Below are positions 50,095 through 58,794 of a DNA stretch of 64,000 nt, in pieces. The notes beneath the pieces are model-generated. The model was not told the DNA's origin. It was given only the letters and a program-made list of their open reading frames with translations, and did not search any database. The DNA is from Microbacterium lemovicicum. GTDB lineage: Bacteria > Actinomycetota > Actinomycetes > Actinomycetales > Microbacteriaceae. Made by a program: the position numbers and the translations under genes. Location: NCBI RefSeq assembly GCF_003991875.1, contig NZ_CP031423.1:3162001-3226000 (forward strand). Direction: 5' to 3'. Position 1 is the stretch's first letter. Each line of letters starts with the position of its first letter.

Positions 50095-51620
50095 CAGAAG
50101 AGGCCCTTCGGCGCCGGGGCCCCGGCCAGCACGCCGCGCGTGGCCACGATGCTCAGCTGCCGCACCTCATCGACGGTGAGCTCGGGCAGGCGCTGGGCGA
50201 GGTCGAGGAAGCGCTCGATCTCGGCGGGCTCGAGCACGGGCTCGGCGAGCAGGCGGAACTTGCGGATGTAGTCCTCGCGTCCGAACGGACGGGCGCCCAG
50301 CGGGTGGGCGTCGGCGACGGCGATCTCGTCGGTCAGCTCGCTGCCGTCGGTGAAGCGGATGACGACGCGGCCGCCGAACGCCTTCTCGTCCGGGTCCTCC
50401 GAGTGGTAGCGGCGCGTCCACTCCGCGTCCTCCGCGGTGGTGACCTTGTGCCACAGCGCGACGGTGTCGGGCCGGCCGGCGCGCTCGGGCGCGTAGGAGT
50501 CGACGTGGTGCCACCCGCCGTCCTGCAGGGCGACGGCGAAGATGTACGGGATCGAGTGGTCGAGCGTCTCGCGCGAGGCGGTCGGGTCGTACTTCTGCGG
50601 GTCGTTCGCACCCGAGCCGATCACGTGGTGCGTGTGGTGCGACGTGTGCAGCACGATCGACTCGACGTTCGCGGGGTCGGCCGCGTCGGGGCGCTCGTCG
50701 TGCAGCCTGCGGGCGAGGTCGATCCACGCCTGCGCCTGGTACTCGGCGGAGTGCTCCTTCGTGTACGAGTCGAGGATGCCGCGCTTGGACTCCCCTGGCC
50801 CGGGCAGCGGCACCTCGTACGAGGCGTCTGGTCCGTCCAGCATCCAGGCGATGACGCCGTCTTCGCCCTCGTAGATCGGCGACGGGCTCGTCTCGCCGCG
50901 CATCGCGCGATCGACCGCCTCGACGGCCATCTTGCCCGCGAAGGCCGGGGCGTGCGCCTTCCACGTGGAGATCTCGCCCTTGCGCGACTGGCGCGTGGCG
51001 GTGGTCGTGTGGAGCGCCTGGCCGACGGCCTGATAGATCGTCTCGGCGGGGAGCCCGAGCAGCGTGCCGATGCCGGCGGCGGCCGAGGGGCCGAGGTGGG
51101 CGACGTGGTCGATCTTGTGGCGATGCAGCGAGATCGCGCGGACGAGGTCGATCTGGATCTCGTACCCGGTCGCGAGCCCCCGCAGCAGCGCCCGCCCCTC
51201 GCTGCCGACGTGCTGCGCGACGGCGAGGATCGGCGGGATGTTGTCGCCGGGGTGCGAGTACTCCGCCGCGAGGAACGTGTCGTGGTAGTCGAGCTCTCGC
51301 ACGGCGACGCCGTTGGCCCACGCCGCCCACTCCGGGCTCGTGCGGCGCTCGAGCGTGCAGCCGAAGACCGTGGCACCCGCGCCGCTGATCGACACGGCGT
51401 GGTCGAGGGCCTGCTGGCGCGCCGCGCTGACGGGCGCCCGCGTGAGGGATGCCGCGGCCACGGCCGCGTTGTCGATGACGCGGTTGATGATCATGTCCGC
51501 GACGTCGTCGTCGACCTCGACCGGATCGGCGGCGATCTCGGCGAGACGCCAGGCGAGCTGTCCCTCGCGGGCGAGCTCCTCGTCGCTGCGGTGGACGCGG
51601 AGGTGGTGGGTGACGGTCAT
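50094..51620 (-). CDS. prpD: 2-methylcitrate dehydratase
   Basis: The 508-residue MmgE/PrpD-family protein has the helical N-terminal domain ([13 protein letters not shown] and [16 protein letters not shown], with substrate-site Asp/His) and a C-terminal alpha/beta domain. It dehydrates 2-methylcitrate without Fe-S. It overlaps the GntR stop (ATGA at 51617-51620) and prpB. It is the first enzyme gene of the operon. Confidence 0.94.
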   Translation of the reverse strand: MTVTHHLRVHRSDEELAREGQLAWRLAEIAADPVEVDDDVADMIINRVIDNAAVAAASLTRAPVSAARQQALDHAVSISGAGATVFGCTLERRTSPEWAAWANGVAVRELDYHDTFLAAEYSHPGDNIPPILAVAQHVGSEGRALLRGLATGYEIQIDLVRAISLHRHKIDHVAHLGPSAAAGIGTLLGLPAETIYQAVGQALHTTTATRQSRKGEISTWKAHAPAFAGKMAVEAVDRAMRGETSPSPIYEGEDGVIAWMLDGPDASYEVPLPGPGESKRGILDSYTKEHSAEYQAQAWIDLARRLHDERPDAADPANVESIVLHTSHHTHHVIGSGANDPQKYDPTASRETLDHSIPYIFAVALQDGGWHHVDSYAPERAGRPDTVALWHKVTTAEDAEWTRRYHSEDPDEKAFGGRVVIRFTDGSELTDEIAVADAHPLGARPFGREDYIRKFRLLAEPVLEPAEIERFLDLAQRLPELTVDEVRQLSIVATRGVLAGAPAPKGLF

Positions 51621-52279
51621 GATGTCCTTCCGGAGGGGGTGAGGGGGCGCGGCGCATCCTCGAGGGAGAGGAGCGCACTCTCGAGCGCGTTGTGCAGGTG
51701 GACGGCGGTGGCGGATGCCGCGAGGTCGGCGTCCGCGTCGGCGATGGCGGCTGCGATCAGCCGGTGCTCGGCCGCGGAGGCGGCCAGGCGCGCGGGCTTG
51801 TCGCGTGCCAGGCGGCGCACCCGCACGAGATGGGTACGCACGGTGCGCAGAGCCGCGGACAGGCGCGCGTTGTCGGCCGCGGCGTCCACGGCCCGATCGA
51901 AGCGCGCGATGAGCGCGTAGTAGGCGTCGAGCGCGGCGTCGTCGAGGCCGGCGGCGCGGAACTCCTCCGCGAGGGCGGCGAAGACCGCGGGATCACCCCG
52001 CCGCGCGGCGGCCCGCGCGGCCGTGGTCTCGAGGGCGGTCCGCACCTCGAAGAGGTCGCGGATGTCGCGGGCAGCGATGCCGGCGACCACGGTGACGCGC
52101 GGCGACTGCTGCACCACGAGTCCGTCGGCGGCCAGGCGGCTCAGCGCCTCGCGGAGCGGCGTGCGGCTCACGCCGAGGCGGGTCGACTGCCCGACCTCGC
52201 TCAGGACGGCGCCCGCGGGCAGCTGTCCGCTCTGGATCTCGTCGAGGAGACGCTCGTACGCCCGATCGCTGGCGCGCAT
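51617..52279 (-). CDS. GntR-family (FCD) regulator of the prp operon
   Basis: The 220-residue protein has a GntR winged helix (residues 5-65; [20 protein letters not shown] recognition region) and an all-helical FCD effector domain with metal/acid-binding histidine and Asp residues. It heads the prp operon, coupled to prpD by ATGA, so it probably autoregulates in response to methylcitrate or propionate. ATG at 52279 has GGAGG four bases upstream. Confidence 0.92.
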   Translation of the reverse strand: MRASDRAYERLLDEIQSGQLPAGAVLSEVGQSTRLGVSRTPLREALSRLAADGLVVQQSPRVTVVAGIAARDIRDLFEVRTALETTAARAAARRGDPAVFAALAEEFRAAGLDDAALDAYYALIARFDRAVDAAADNARLSAALRTVRTHLVRVRRLARDKPARLAASAAEHRLIAAAIADADADLAASATAVHLHNALESALLSLEDAPRPLTPSGRTS

Positions 52280-52308
52280 GCATCCTCCCTCCACTGGAAC
52301 ACGCCCAG

Positions 52309-52316
52309 TGTATACA
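52309..52316. promoter_or_regulatory. GntR-type operator upstream of gntR-prp
   Basis: TGTATACA is a perfect palindrome of the form recognised by FCD-type GntR regulators. It lies 30 bp before the gntR start and overlaps a possible -10 (TATACA on the minus strand). A related GCATACACAG occurs at 52361-52370. Confidence 0.5.
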
Positions 52317-52406
52317 AAGCCGCGCCTGGCGAGGAGGCTGGGTCGGTTTCCGGTGCCGAGCGCATACACAGACACGTTGTGCTGCGCGTTCACGGTGAGA
52401 TCTCGT

Positions 52407-52431
52407 TTCACACTCTTCACGAATGTGTGAA
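52407..52431. promoter_or_regulatory. Inverted repeat upstream of the ABC exporter operon
   Basis: TTCACAC (52407-52413) and GTGTGAA (52425-52431) are perfect 7-bp arms with an 11-nt spacer, just upstream of the -10 at 52439. It is a candidate site for the MarR/GbsR regulator encoded at 54999. Confidence 0.5.
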
Positions 52432-52438
52432 TCGGGCG

Positions 52439-52444
52439 TAGCGT
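52439..52444 (+). promoter_or_regulatory. -10 element for a leaderless ABC exporter transcript
   Basis: TAGCGT ends seven bases before GTG 52452; no ribosome-binding site is seen. Confidence 0.5.
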
Positions 52445-52451
52445 TCGCGAC

Positions 52452-53378
52452 GTGACCCCCGTCATCCGCACCACCCACCTCGTCAAGCGCTACGGACGAC
52501 TCTCCGCCCTCGACGGGCTCGACCTGGCGGTCGACGCGGGATCCGTGCACGGCTTCCTCGGCCCCAACGGCGCCGGCAAGTCGACGACCATCCGCATCCT
52601 CCTCGGACTCGCGCGCGCCACGTCCGGCTCCGCGGAGGTGTTCGGCCACGACCCGTGGCGCGACGCGGTGCCGCTCCACCGCCGCATCGCGAGCGTCCCC
52701 GGGGATGTGAGCGTGTGGCCGAACCTGTCGGGCGGCGAGGCGATCGACGTGCTCGCGCGGCTGCGCGGGGCCCAGCGGCACGACCGCGCCTACCGCAACG
52801 AGCGCGAGCGTCTCGTGGAGGCCTTCCAGTTCGACCCCCGCACGAAGGGGCGTGCGTACTCCAAGGGCAACCGGCAGAAGGTCGCCCTGATCGCAGCGTT
52901 CGCGGTGCCCGCCGACCTGTACGTCCTCGACGAGCCGACCAGCGGCCTCGATCCGCTCATGGAGGTCGTGTTCCGCTCCGAGATCGCCCGCGTCCGCGAC
53001 GCGGGGGCCACGGTGCTGCTGTCGAGCCACATCCTGTCCGAGGTGGAGCTTCTCTGCGATCGGCTCTCGATCATCCGCGCCGGGCGCATCGTCGAGACCG
53101 GCACGCTCGCCGACCTCCGCCACCTCACCCGCACGGAGGTCTCGTTCGACCTGCCCGAGGGCGACGGGCGAGCGGATGCCGCGGCCGCCGGCATCCCGGA
53201 GGCGCAGGACCTCACCGTCGAAGACGGGCGCGTGCGCTTCAGCGTCGACAGCGACCGCGTGAGCGCAGTGCTCCCGACCCTGGCCGAACGCTCCGTCACC
53301 GGTCTGCGCATCGCGCCGCCGTCGCTCGAGGAGCTGTTCCTCCGCCATTACGGCGACGACGAGAGCCGTCCGCGATGA
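52452..53378 (+). CDS. ABC exporter ATP-binding protein
   Basis: This 308-residue ATPase has Walker A GPNGAGKST (37-45), Walker B LYVLDEPTSGLD and SSHILSE. The signature is YSKGNRQKV instead of LSGGQ, as in the antibiotic/multidrug exporter subfamily near DrrA/TnrB. GTG at 52452 appears leaderless. ATGA overlap couples it to the permease. Confidence 0.92.
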   Translation: MTPVIRTTHLVKRYGRLSALDGLDLAVDAGSVHGFLGPNGAGKSTTIRILLGLARATSGSAEVFGHDPWRDAVPLHRRIASVPGDVSVWPNLSGGEAIDVLARLRGAQRHDRAYRNERERLVEAFQFDPRTKGRAYSKGNRQKVALIAAFAVPADLYVLDEPTSGLDPLMEVVFRSEIARVRDAGATVLLSSHILSEVELLCDRLSIIRAGRIVETGTLADLRHLTRTEVSFDLPEGDGRADAAAAGIPEAQDLTVEDGRVRFSVDSDRVSAVLPTLAERSVTGLRIAPPSLEELFLRHYGDDESRPR

Positions 53379-54988
53379 GGGCCGTCCGGATCCTCCTGGG
53401 CCAGCGGCTCCGCCGCGACCGCCGGCAGGTGCCGGCCTGGGTCGTCGGGACGGCGCTGCTCGCCCTCCTCTCGTACGTCGGCGTGAGCCAGACCTACGGC
53501 ACGGAGTCCGACCGCGTCGCGCTGCTGGCGACGGCCGTCGCCAACCCGGTCATCATGCTGTTCCGCGGATTGCCCTCGGGTGCCGGCGAGGGGCCCTTCG
53601 TCGCGTTCCTCATCCTCCCGTTCCTCGCGATGCTCGCCGCGTTCATGAGCACCTTCCTCGCGGTGCGGCACACCCGCGCGGAGGAGGAGCAGGGGCGGGC
53701 CGAGCTCATCTCCGCGACCCCCGCCGGACGGATCGCCCCGACGACGGCGACCATCGCGCACGGCGTCCTGGCGAATGTCGCCCTCGCCGTGCTCAGCGCC
53801 CTCGCACTTCTCGCGTGCGGGTTGCCCGCGGCGGGATCCTGGCTCACGGGGGCGGCCGCGGCCACGGTCGGCCTGGTCTTCCTGGGCGTCGGGCTGGTCG
53901 CCGCGCAGGTGCTCTCCACCGCCCGCGCGGCCAACGCCCTCGCCGTCTGGCTGGTGCTGCTCACCTACCTGATCGGCGGGATCGGCAACGCACTGGGCAC
54001 GCCCGGTGCCGACCTCCAGCGCATCGAGAGCTCCGGTCTCGCCTGGCTGTCGCCGTTCGGCTGGTCCGAGAACGCCCGCCCCTTCGCGGACGACGACGTG
54101 CGGCCGGTGCTGCTCGCCCTGCTCGTCGGCGGCCTCCTCGTGGCTGCCTCCGTCGTGCTCGCGACCCACCGGGACCTCGGCGAGGGGTTCGTGGCGGCAC
54201 GCGCCGGACGGCCCTCCGCGCGTCCCGCGCTCTCGACGCCGGTCGCGCTGGCGTGGCGGCTCACGTGGCCCGCCATCGCCGGCTGGGCAGCGGGAGGACT
54301 GGTGACGGGTCTGCTCGCCACCCGGCTGTCCGCGGCGCTCGCGGACGCGGCATCCGATCTGCCGTCGGTGCAGGCGATCCTCGATGCGCTGACGCGCGAC
54401 GGCTCGCTCGCGCAGGGGGCGATCGTCATCTTCTTCACGATGCTGGGGATCCTCGCCGCGTGCGCCGCCGTGCAGGTGATCTGCCGGGCACGCCAGGAGG
54501 AGGCCCGCGGCACCGCGGAGGCCGTGCTGTCCACGCCGACCGGACGCGTGGGCTGGCTCGGCGGGTACCTCGCCGTGGGGTTCGCCGCGATCCTGCTCGT
54601 GGTCGCCGCGGCGGTGGCCGGTGCCGCGCTCGGGCTGATCGGGGGCGACATGTCGCTCCTCGGCGATGTGCTCGTCACCGGCGGCGGACAGGCGGCCGCG
54701 GCATCCGTGTTCCTCGTCGTCACCGCCCTCGTCTTCGTCCTCGCCCCCCGCCTGACGATCCCTCTCGGATGGACGCTCGTCATGCTCGGCATGATCCTCG
54801 GCCTGTTCGGCGCGCTGTTCGGCTTCCCCGACGCGGTGGTGCACCTCGCTCCCATCGCCGATGCGCCGACCGTCACCGGCGACGGCGTCGACCCGCAGGG
54901 TCTCGGCTGGCTCCTCGCGACGACCGTCGTCGGCGGCGGCGGCGCGCTCGGGCTGATGCGGCGGCGCGAGCTGGCGCCGGCGGGATAG
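53375..54988 (+). CDS. ABC-2 type exporter permease (duplicated)
   Basis: The 537-residue protein has about 12 membrane segments in two similar halves. Each half has an amphipathic EEEQGRAELISATP or EEARGTAEAVLSTP segment followed by a GR motif (AGRIAP / TGRVGW). This is the layout of 'exporter of polyketide antibiotics' permeases, which work with a single ATPase. Substrate unknown. Its TAG stop contains the -10 of the next gene. Confidence 0.9.
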   Translation: MRAVRILLGQRLRRDRRQVPAWVVGTALLALLSYVGVSQTYGTESDRVALLATAVANPVIMLFRGLPSGAGEGPFVAFLILPFLAMLAAFMSTFLAVRHTRAEEEQGRAELISATPAGRIAPTTATIAHGVLANVALAVLSALALLACGLPAAGSWLTGAAAATVGLVFLGVGLVAAQVLSTARAANALAVWLVLLTYLIGGIGNALGTPGADLQRIESSGLAWLSPFGWSENARPFADDDVRPVLLALLVGGLLVAASVVLATHRDLGEGFVAARAGRPSARPALSTPVALAWRLTWPAIAGWAAGGLVTGLLATRLSAALADAASDLPSVQAILDALTRDGSLAQGAIVIFFTMLGILAACAAVQVICRARQEEARGTAEAVLSTPTGRVGWLGGYLAVGFAAILLVVAAAVAGAALGLIGGDMSLLGDVLVTGGGQAAAASVFLVVTALVFVLAPRLTIPLGWTLVMLGMILGLFGALFGFPDAVVHLAPIADAPTVTGDGVDPQGLGWLLATTVVGGGGALGLMRRRELAPAG

Positions 54989-54991
54989 CGT
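54986..54991 (+). promoter_or_regulatory. -10 element inside the permease stop codon
   Basis: TAGCGT (54986-54991) ends seven bases before ATG 54999. It could give the regulator gene its own leaderless message besides operon read-through. Confidence 0.4.
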
Positions 54992-54998
54992 CGCAGGG

Positions 54999-55487
54999 AT
55001 GACGGACCAGGAGTACGCAGAGACCGCCCGCCCCCCGCACCGGGCGATCGAGGCGGCCGAGCGGGGAGCTGCGGTCATGACGGCGGCCGGGATGCCGCGG
55101 ATGCCGGCCCGCGTGCTGATGGCGCTCGTCGCGGCCCCCGGCGGCGGATCGTCGGCCGCCGACATCTCCGAGCGGCTCGGGGTCAGCGCGGCGGCCGTGT
55201 CGGGCGCCGTGCGGTACCTGCAGCAGATCCACTTCATCCGCCGGCAGTCGCGCCCCGGCGAGCGGCGCGACCGCTACGAGCTGGTGCACGACACGTTCTA
55301 CGGCTCCATCGCCAGCAACGCGCCGGTCTACGAGCGGCTCGCCGTCGACATCGATGCCATCGCGGAGGCGCAGGTCGATGACGCGGCCGCCCGGGAGCGC
55401 GCCGAGGAGATGGCGTCGTTCTTCCGCTTCATCGCCGCGCGCCTGCCGGGCCTCGTCGAGGAGTGGGAGGCGACGCGCGAGGGCTGA
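54999..55487 (+). CDS. MarR/GbsR-family regulator of the ABC exporter
   Basis: This 162-residue protein has a winged helix (MPARVLMALVAAPGG, then ISERLGVSAAAVSGAVRYLQ) with wing RPGERRDRYELV and C-terminal helices for dimerisation. Such regulators sit beside antibiotic exporters and repress them. It probably binds the repeat at 52407-52431. Confidence 0.88.
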   Translation: MTDQEYAETARPPHRAIEAAERGAAVMTAAGMPRMPARVLMALVAAPGGGSSAADISERLGVSAAAVSGAVRYLQQIHFIRRQSRPGERRDRYELVHDTFYGSIASNAPVYERLAVDIDAIAEAQVDDAAARERAEEMASFFRFIAARLPGLVEEWEATREG

Positions 55488-55493
55488 CGCGCG

Positions 55494-57017
55494 TCAGCTC
55501 GTGGAGGTGCTCGCCAGCGCCTCGGCGCGACGGTGGAAGGTGCGCGTGGTCACCCGGTCGAGCGCGACCTGCGTGCGCAGGGCCTCCGCCTTCTCGTAGA
55601 GCGACGGTCCGCCGAAGCTCGTGAGCACCTTCACCAGGACGGGCAGCAGCTCGATCATGAAGAACAGCGCGGCGATGAGCCAGTGGGCCCAGAGGAGCGT
55701 CGGCTCCTTCTGCGACAGGCGCTCGAGCGCGCCGATCTGGCTCAGCAGTCCGACCGCGCCCGCGTTGCCCGACGCGATGGCCGCAGCGCGGTCGTTGTAG
55801 GCGGCGAGCGCTCCGTCGTACTGCGCGCGGGCGGCGGGGAGCTGGTCCTCGGCCTGTTGCTTGTTCTGCTCGCCCGAGGCGGCAGCGGCACCGGTGCTCG
55901 CGGCCGAGGCCGCCGAGAGGGCGGACTGCGCCTGCGTCAGCTGCGCCGACAGTGCGTCGTAGGCGGACTGGGCCTGGGTCAGCTGCGCCTGTGCGGCGTC
56001 GGAGCTCGTGCCCTCGCCCGCGACACCGGTGCAGCCGGTGACGGTGCCGGCGCCCGCGCCGGTCAGCTCGCACTGGTAGACCAGGCGCGCCTGGTCGATG
56101 ACGCCCTGCTGGGCGGTGAGCTGTGCGGTGAGCTGGTCGACGGACTGCTGCGCGGCGACGACCTCGGCGGAGGTCGACGACGTGCCCTCCACGATGCCGG
56201 TGGCCGCCTGGTTCTCGAGCGCCGAGACCTGGGCGCTCGCCGCATCCAGAGCCTGCTTCTCGGGGCCGTCCGTGACGGCGTTCTGGTCGGTCTGGGCCTG
56301 CACGACGTTGGTGGAGTTCACCTCGCGGGCGATGTCGTTCGCGAACACCTGCAGCACGAGCGGCTCGGCGACCACGATGCCGATGAGGGCCGCCATGATG
56401 ACGCGGGGCAGGGCGAGCCCGATGAGCCGGCCCACGTTGCGCGTCGAGCGCATCGTCGAGGTCAGGAAGCGGTCGAGGTTGAAGATGAGGAGCGCCCAGA
56501 CGAGGGCGAGCGGGATGGCGAGCCACACCGAGATGCGGACGCCGGTGACGAGCGCGAACACCATCGACAGCGCCGAGACGAGCGCGGTGCCCAGCAGCAC
56601 GAAGAACATCTGCACGAAGCGCGAGGTCTCCTCCGGCACGTCCGCGAGCACGTCGGCGTCGGCGCCGCCGAGCACCGCGATGCGGCGGCCGAGCGGAAGA
56701 CGCCGGCGCGGCGGTGACACCCGGCGCTGGCGGGGCGGACGCGGAGCGCGCGGCTCTCGCGGCTCGCGCGGCGCCCGGGCCTGACGCGTCGGCGCCGGCT
56801 CCTCCGCGGCCTCGACGACCGGCTCCGGATGCTGCGCCGCGTCCTGCTCGTCGCCCACGCCCGGAGCTCCCCACGCGTGGGTGGAGTGGTCGTCGTCAGC
56901 GTCGGCGCGCAGGTCGCTCAGGTACTGCGGCTCGGCGTCGTCGGTCTCGTCGGGCGCATCGAGGTCGATGCGGCCGTCGGAGCCGAAGCGGCCGGGCCTG
57001 TGAGCGGAGAAGGACAT
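55494..57017 (-). CDS. DUF4407 membrane protein with extracytoplasmic coiled coil
   Basis: The 507-residue protein has a charged, Pro/Arg-rich cytoplasmic N-terminus (1-115), three membrane helices (about 130-222), a long Ala/Gln-rich coiled-coil region (about 235-440) containing two cysteines that could form a disulfide, and a fourth helix at about 445-466. This matches DUF4407. Function is unknown; an envelope or stress role is only a guess. It converges on the MarR/GbsR gene. Confidence 0.85.
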   Translation of the reverse strand: MSFSAHRPGRFGSDGRIDLDAPDETDDAEPQYLSDLRADADDDHSTHAWGAPGVGDEQDAAQHPEPVVEAAEEPAPTRQARAPREPREPRAPRPPRQRRVSPPRRRLPLGRRIAVLGGADADVLADVPEETSRFVQMFFVLLGTALVSALSMVFALVTGVRISVWLAIPLALVWALLIFNLDRFLTSTMRSTRNVGRLIGLALPRVIMAALIGIVVAEPLVLQVFANDIAREVNSTNVVQAQTDQNAVTDGPEKQALDAASAQVSALENQAATGIVEGTSSTSAEVVAAQQSVDQLTAQLTAQQGVIDQARLVYQCELTGAGAGTVTGCTGVAGEGTSSDAAQAQLTQAQSAYDALSAQLTQAQSALSAASAASTGAAAASGEQNKQQAEDQLPAARAQYDGALAAYNDRAAAIASGNAGAVGLLSQIGALERLSQKEPTLLWAHWLIAALFFMIELLPVLVKVLTSFGGPSLYEKAEALRTQVALDRVTTRTFHRRAEALASTSTS

Positions 57018-57047
57018 CGGAAGAGAGTACGACCCCCCTCCTGTGGA

Positions 57048-57647
57048 TCAGGTGGACGTCGGCGCGTCGCACCAGGCGCGCAGCGCCGCCGGCACCGCGG
57101 CCAGGTCGCGCCCGGCGGCGTCGCCGTCGGTGCGCGCGGAGGTGAGCGCGGAGATGACGAGTGCCGCACAGACGCGTGCGAGATCATCCGCGGAGGCGTC
57201 GCCGAGATCGGGGCGACGCGCGCCCACACCCGAGCGGATGGCCGTCCGCAGCTCACCGACGTACTGCACGACGAGGTCGTTCAGGGCGCCGTCCTCGACG
57301 GCGGCGGCCGTCGAGGCGACGTTGAGCAGGAGGCACCCGGCCCGCGCCCGCAGGGACGCACCCGCGAACCCCGCCGCGAGCTCGGCGACGTAGCGCTCGA
57401 GCGCGTCGGGCGCCGGCCGCGCCTCGCGGAGCCCCGCCCACTCGGCCCGTGCGTCGACGAGGTACGCCTGCACGACGGCTTCGAACAGCCCGCGCTTGGC
57501 CGCGAACGCGTGGTACAGGCTCGACCGGCCGAGGCCCGTCGCCTCCTCGAGGTCGGTGATGCCGGTGTCGGCGTAGCCGCGCTCCCAGAACACGTCGCGC
57601 GCCGCGCGGACGACCGCGTCGCGGTCGAAGGTGGCTGTGCGACCCAT
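57048..57647 (-). CDS. TetR-family regulator
   Basis: The 199-residue protein has a TetR helix-turn-helix (residues 8-55; YADTGITDLEEATGLGRSSL) and a helical ligand domain of the TetR_C type. ATG at 57647 has AGGAG five bases upstream. It is divergent from the oxidoreductase gene at 57715 and probably represses it through the repeat at 57677-57700. Confidence 0.92.
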   Translation of the reverse strand: MGRTATFDRDAVVRAARDVFWERGYADTGITDLEEATGLGRSSLYHAFAAKRGLFEAVVQAYLVDARAEWAGLREARPAPDALERYVAELAAGFAGASLRARAGCLLLNVASTAAAVEDGALNDLVVQYVGELRTAIRSGVGARRPDLGDASADDLARVCAALVISALTSARTDGDAAGRDLAAVPAALRAWCDAPTST

Positions 57648-57676
57648 GGATGCTCCTCTCAGCGACTGGCGCTATA

Positions 57677-57700
57677 TTGGACTGATCATTACAGTATCAA
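57677..57700. promoter_or_regulatory. TetR-type operator
   Basis: TTGgACTG-N7-CAGTatCAA is an interrupted palindrome in the 67-bp gap between the divergent TetR and oxidoreductase genes. It overlaps a TATATT -10-like element at 57673-57678. Confidence 0.5.
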
Positions 57701-57714
57701 TCCCGGAGGCTCTC

Positions 57715-58689
57715 ATGCGCGCTCTCATCCATTCCGAATTCGGCGACCCGGCGGCCGTCCTCGCCGTCGACGAGGTCGCGCTGCCCGAACCGGGAGCCGG
57801 TGAGGTGCGCGTACGCCTCCTCCTCTCACCGATCCACAACCACGACCTCTGGACGATCCGCGGCACCTACGGCTTCACGCCCGAGCTGCCCGCACGCGCC
57901 GGCACGGAGGCCGTGGGCGTCGTCGACGCGATCGGCTCCGGCGTCGAGAACCTGCAGGTCGGTCAGCGCGTGGCGACCGGGGGCACGTTCGGCGTGTGGG
58001 CGGAGTACTTCATCGCCCGCGCCGCCGCCCTGATCCCCGTCGCCGACGGCCTCTCCGACGAGGCGGCCTCGCAGCTGGTGGCGATGCCGTTCAGCGCGAT
58101 CAGCCTGCTCGACTTCCTCAAGCTCGAGCCGGGCGCGTGGATCGTCCAGAACGCCGCGAACGGCGCCGTCGGACGCATGGTCGCGCAGATCGGCCGCGCC
58201 CGCGGCGTGAACGTCGTCGGCCTCGTCCGCCGCGCCGGCGCGGTGCAGGACCTCGCCGACCAGGGCATCGACCGCATCGTCGCCGTCGACACCGACGACT
58301 GGCGCGACCGCGTCGCGGAGATCACCGGCGGCGCGACGATCGTCGCGGGCGTCGACTCGGTGGGCGGCGCAGCGAGCGGACACGTCCTCTCGCTGCTCGG
58401 CGAGGGCGGCACGCTCGTCGTGTTCGGCGCGATGGACTCCCCCACGATGGAGCTGTCCTCCGGCGACATCATCTTCACGCAGGCGACCGTGAAGGGCTTC
58501 TGGGGCAGCAAGGTCTCGGCGAACATGGATGCCGCGACCCGCGGCCGTCTCTTCCGAGAGCTCGGCGAGCACCTCTCCTCCGGCGTGCTGACGCTGCCCG
58601 TCGCCGCGACCTACGGACTGGACGAGGCCGACGCCGCGGTGACGGCCAACGGCGACGCACGGGTGGGCAAGGTGCTCCTGCGCCCGTGA
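57715..58689 (+). CDS. MDR-family quinone/enone oxidoreductase
   Basis: This 324-residue medium-chain dehydrogenase has no zinc cysteines. It has the NAANGAVGRMVAQI nucleotide motif and ARAGTEAVGVV, like 2-enoyl-ACP/quinone reductases. It probably reduces electrophilic enones or quinones with NADPH. ATG at 57715 follows GGAGG. Control by the divergent TetR gene is likely. Confidence 0.9.
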   Translation: MRALIHSEFGDPAAVLAVDEVALPEPGAGEVRVRLLLSPIHNHDLWTIRGTYGFTPELPARAGTEAVGVVDAIGSGVENLQVGQRVATGGTFGVWAEYFIARAAALIPVADGLSDEAASQLVAMPFSAISLLDFLKLEPGAWIVQNAANGAVGRMVAQIGRARGVNVVGLVRRAGAVQDLADQGIDRIVAVDTDDWRDRVAEITGGATIVAGVDSVGGAASGHVLSLLGEGGTLVVFGAMDSPTMELSSGDIIFTQATVKGFWGSKVSANMDAATRGRLFRELGEHLSSGVLTLPVAATYGLDEADAAVTANGDARVGKVLLRP

Positions 58690-58744
58690 TCCGGCCGCCG
58701 GCCGGGACGCGACCCAGGTCCCGGTCGGCGACGCGAGGCGGGGA

Positions 58745-58750
58745 GTAGCC
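58745..58750 (+). promoter_or_regulatory. Possible -10 of the aminotransferase promoter
   Basis: TAGCCT matches the TAnnnT pattern used elsewhere in the window. It lies 44 bp before the TTG start, which has its own GGGGG ribosome-binding site. Confidence 0.3.
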
Positions 58751-58794
58751 TCTCGAAGAACCGCACTCCTCGCCCGCTCACCCCTGGGGGACCG

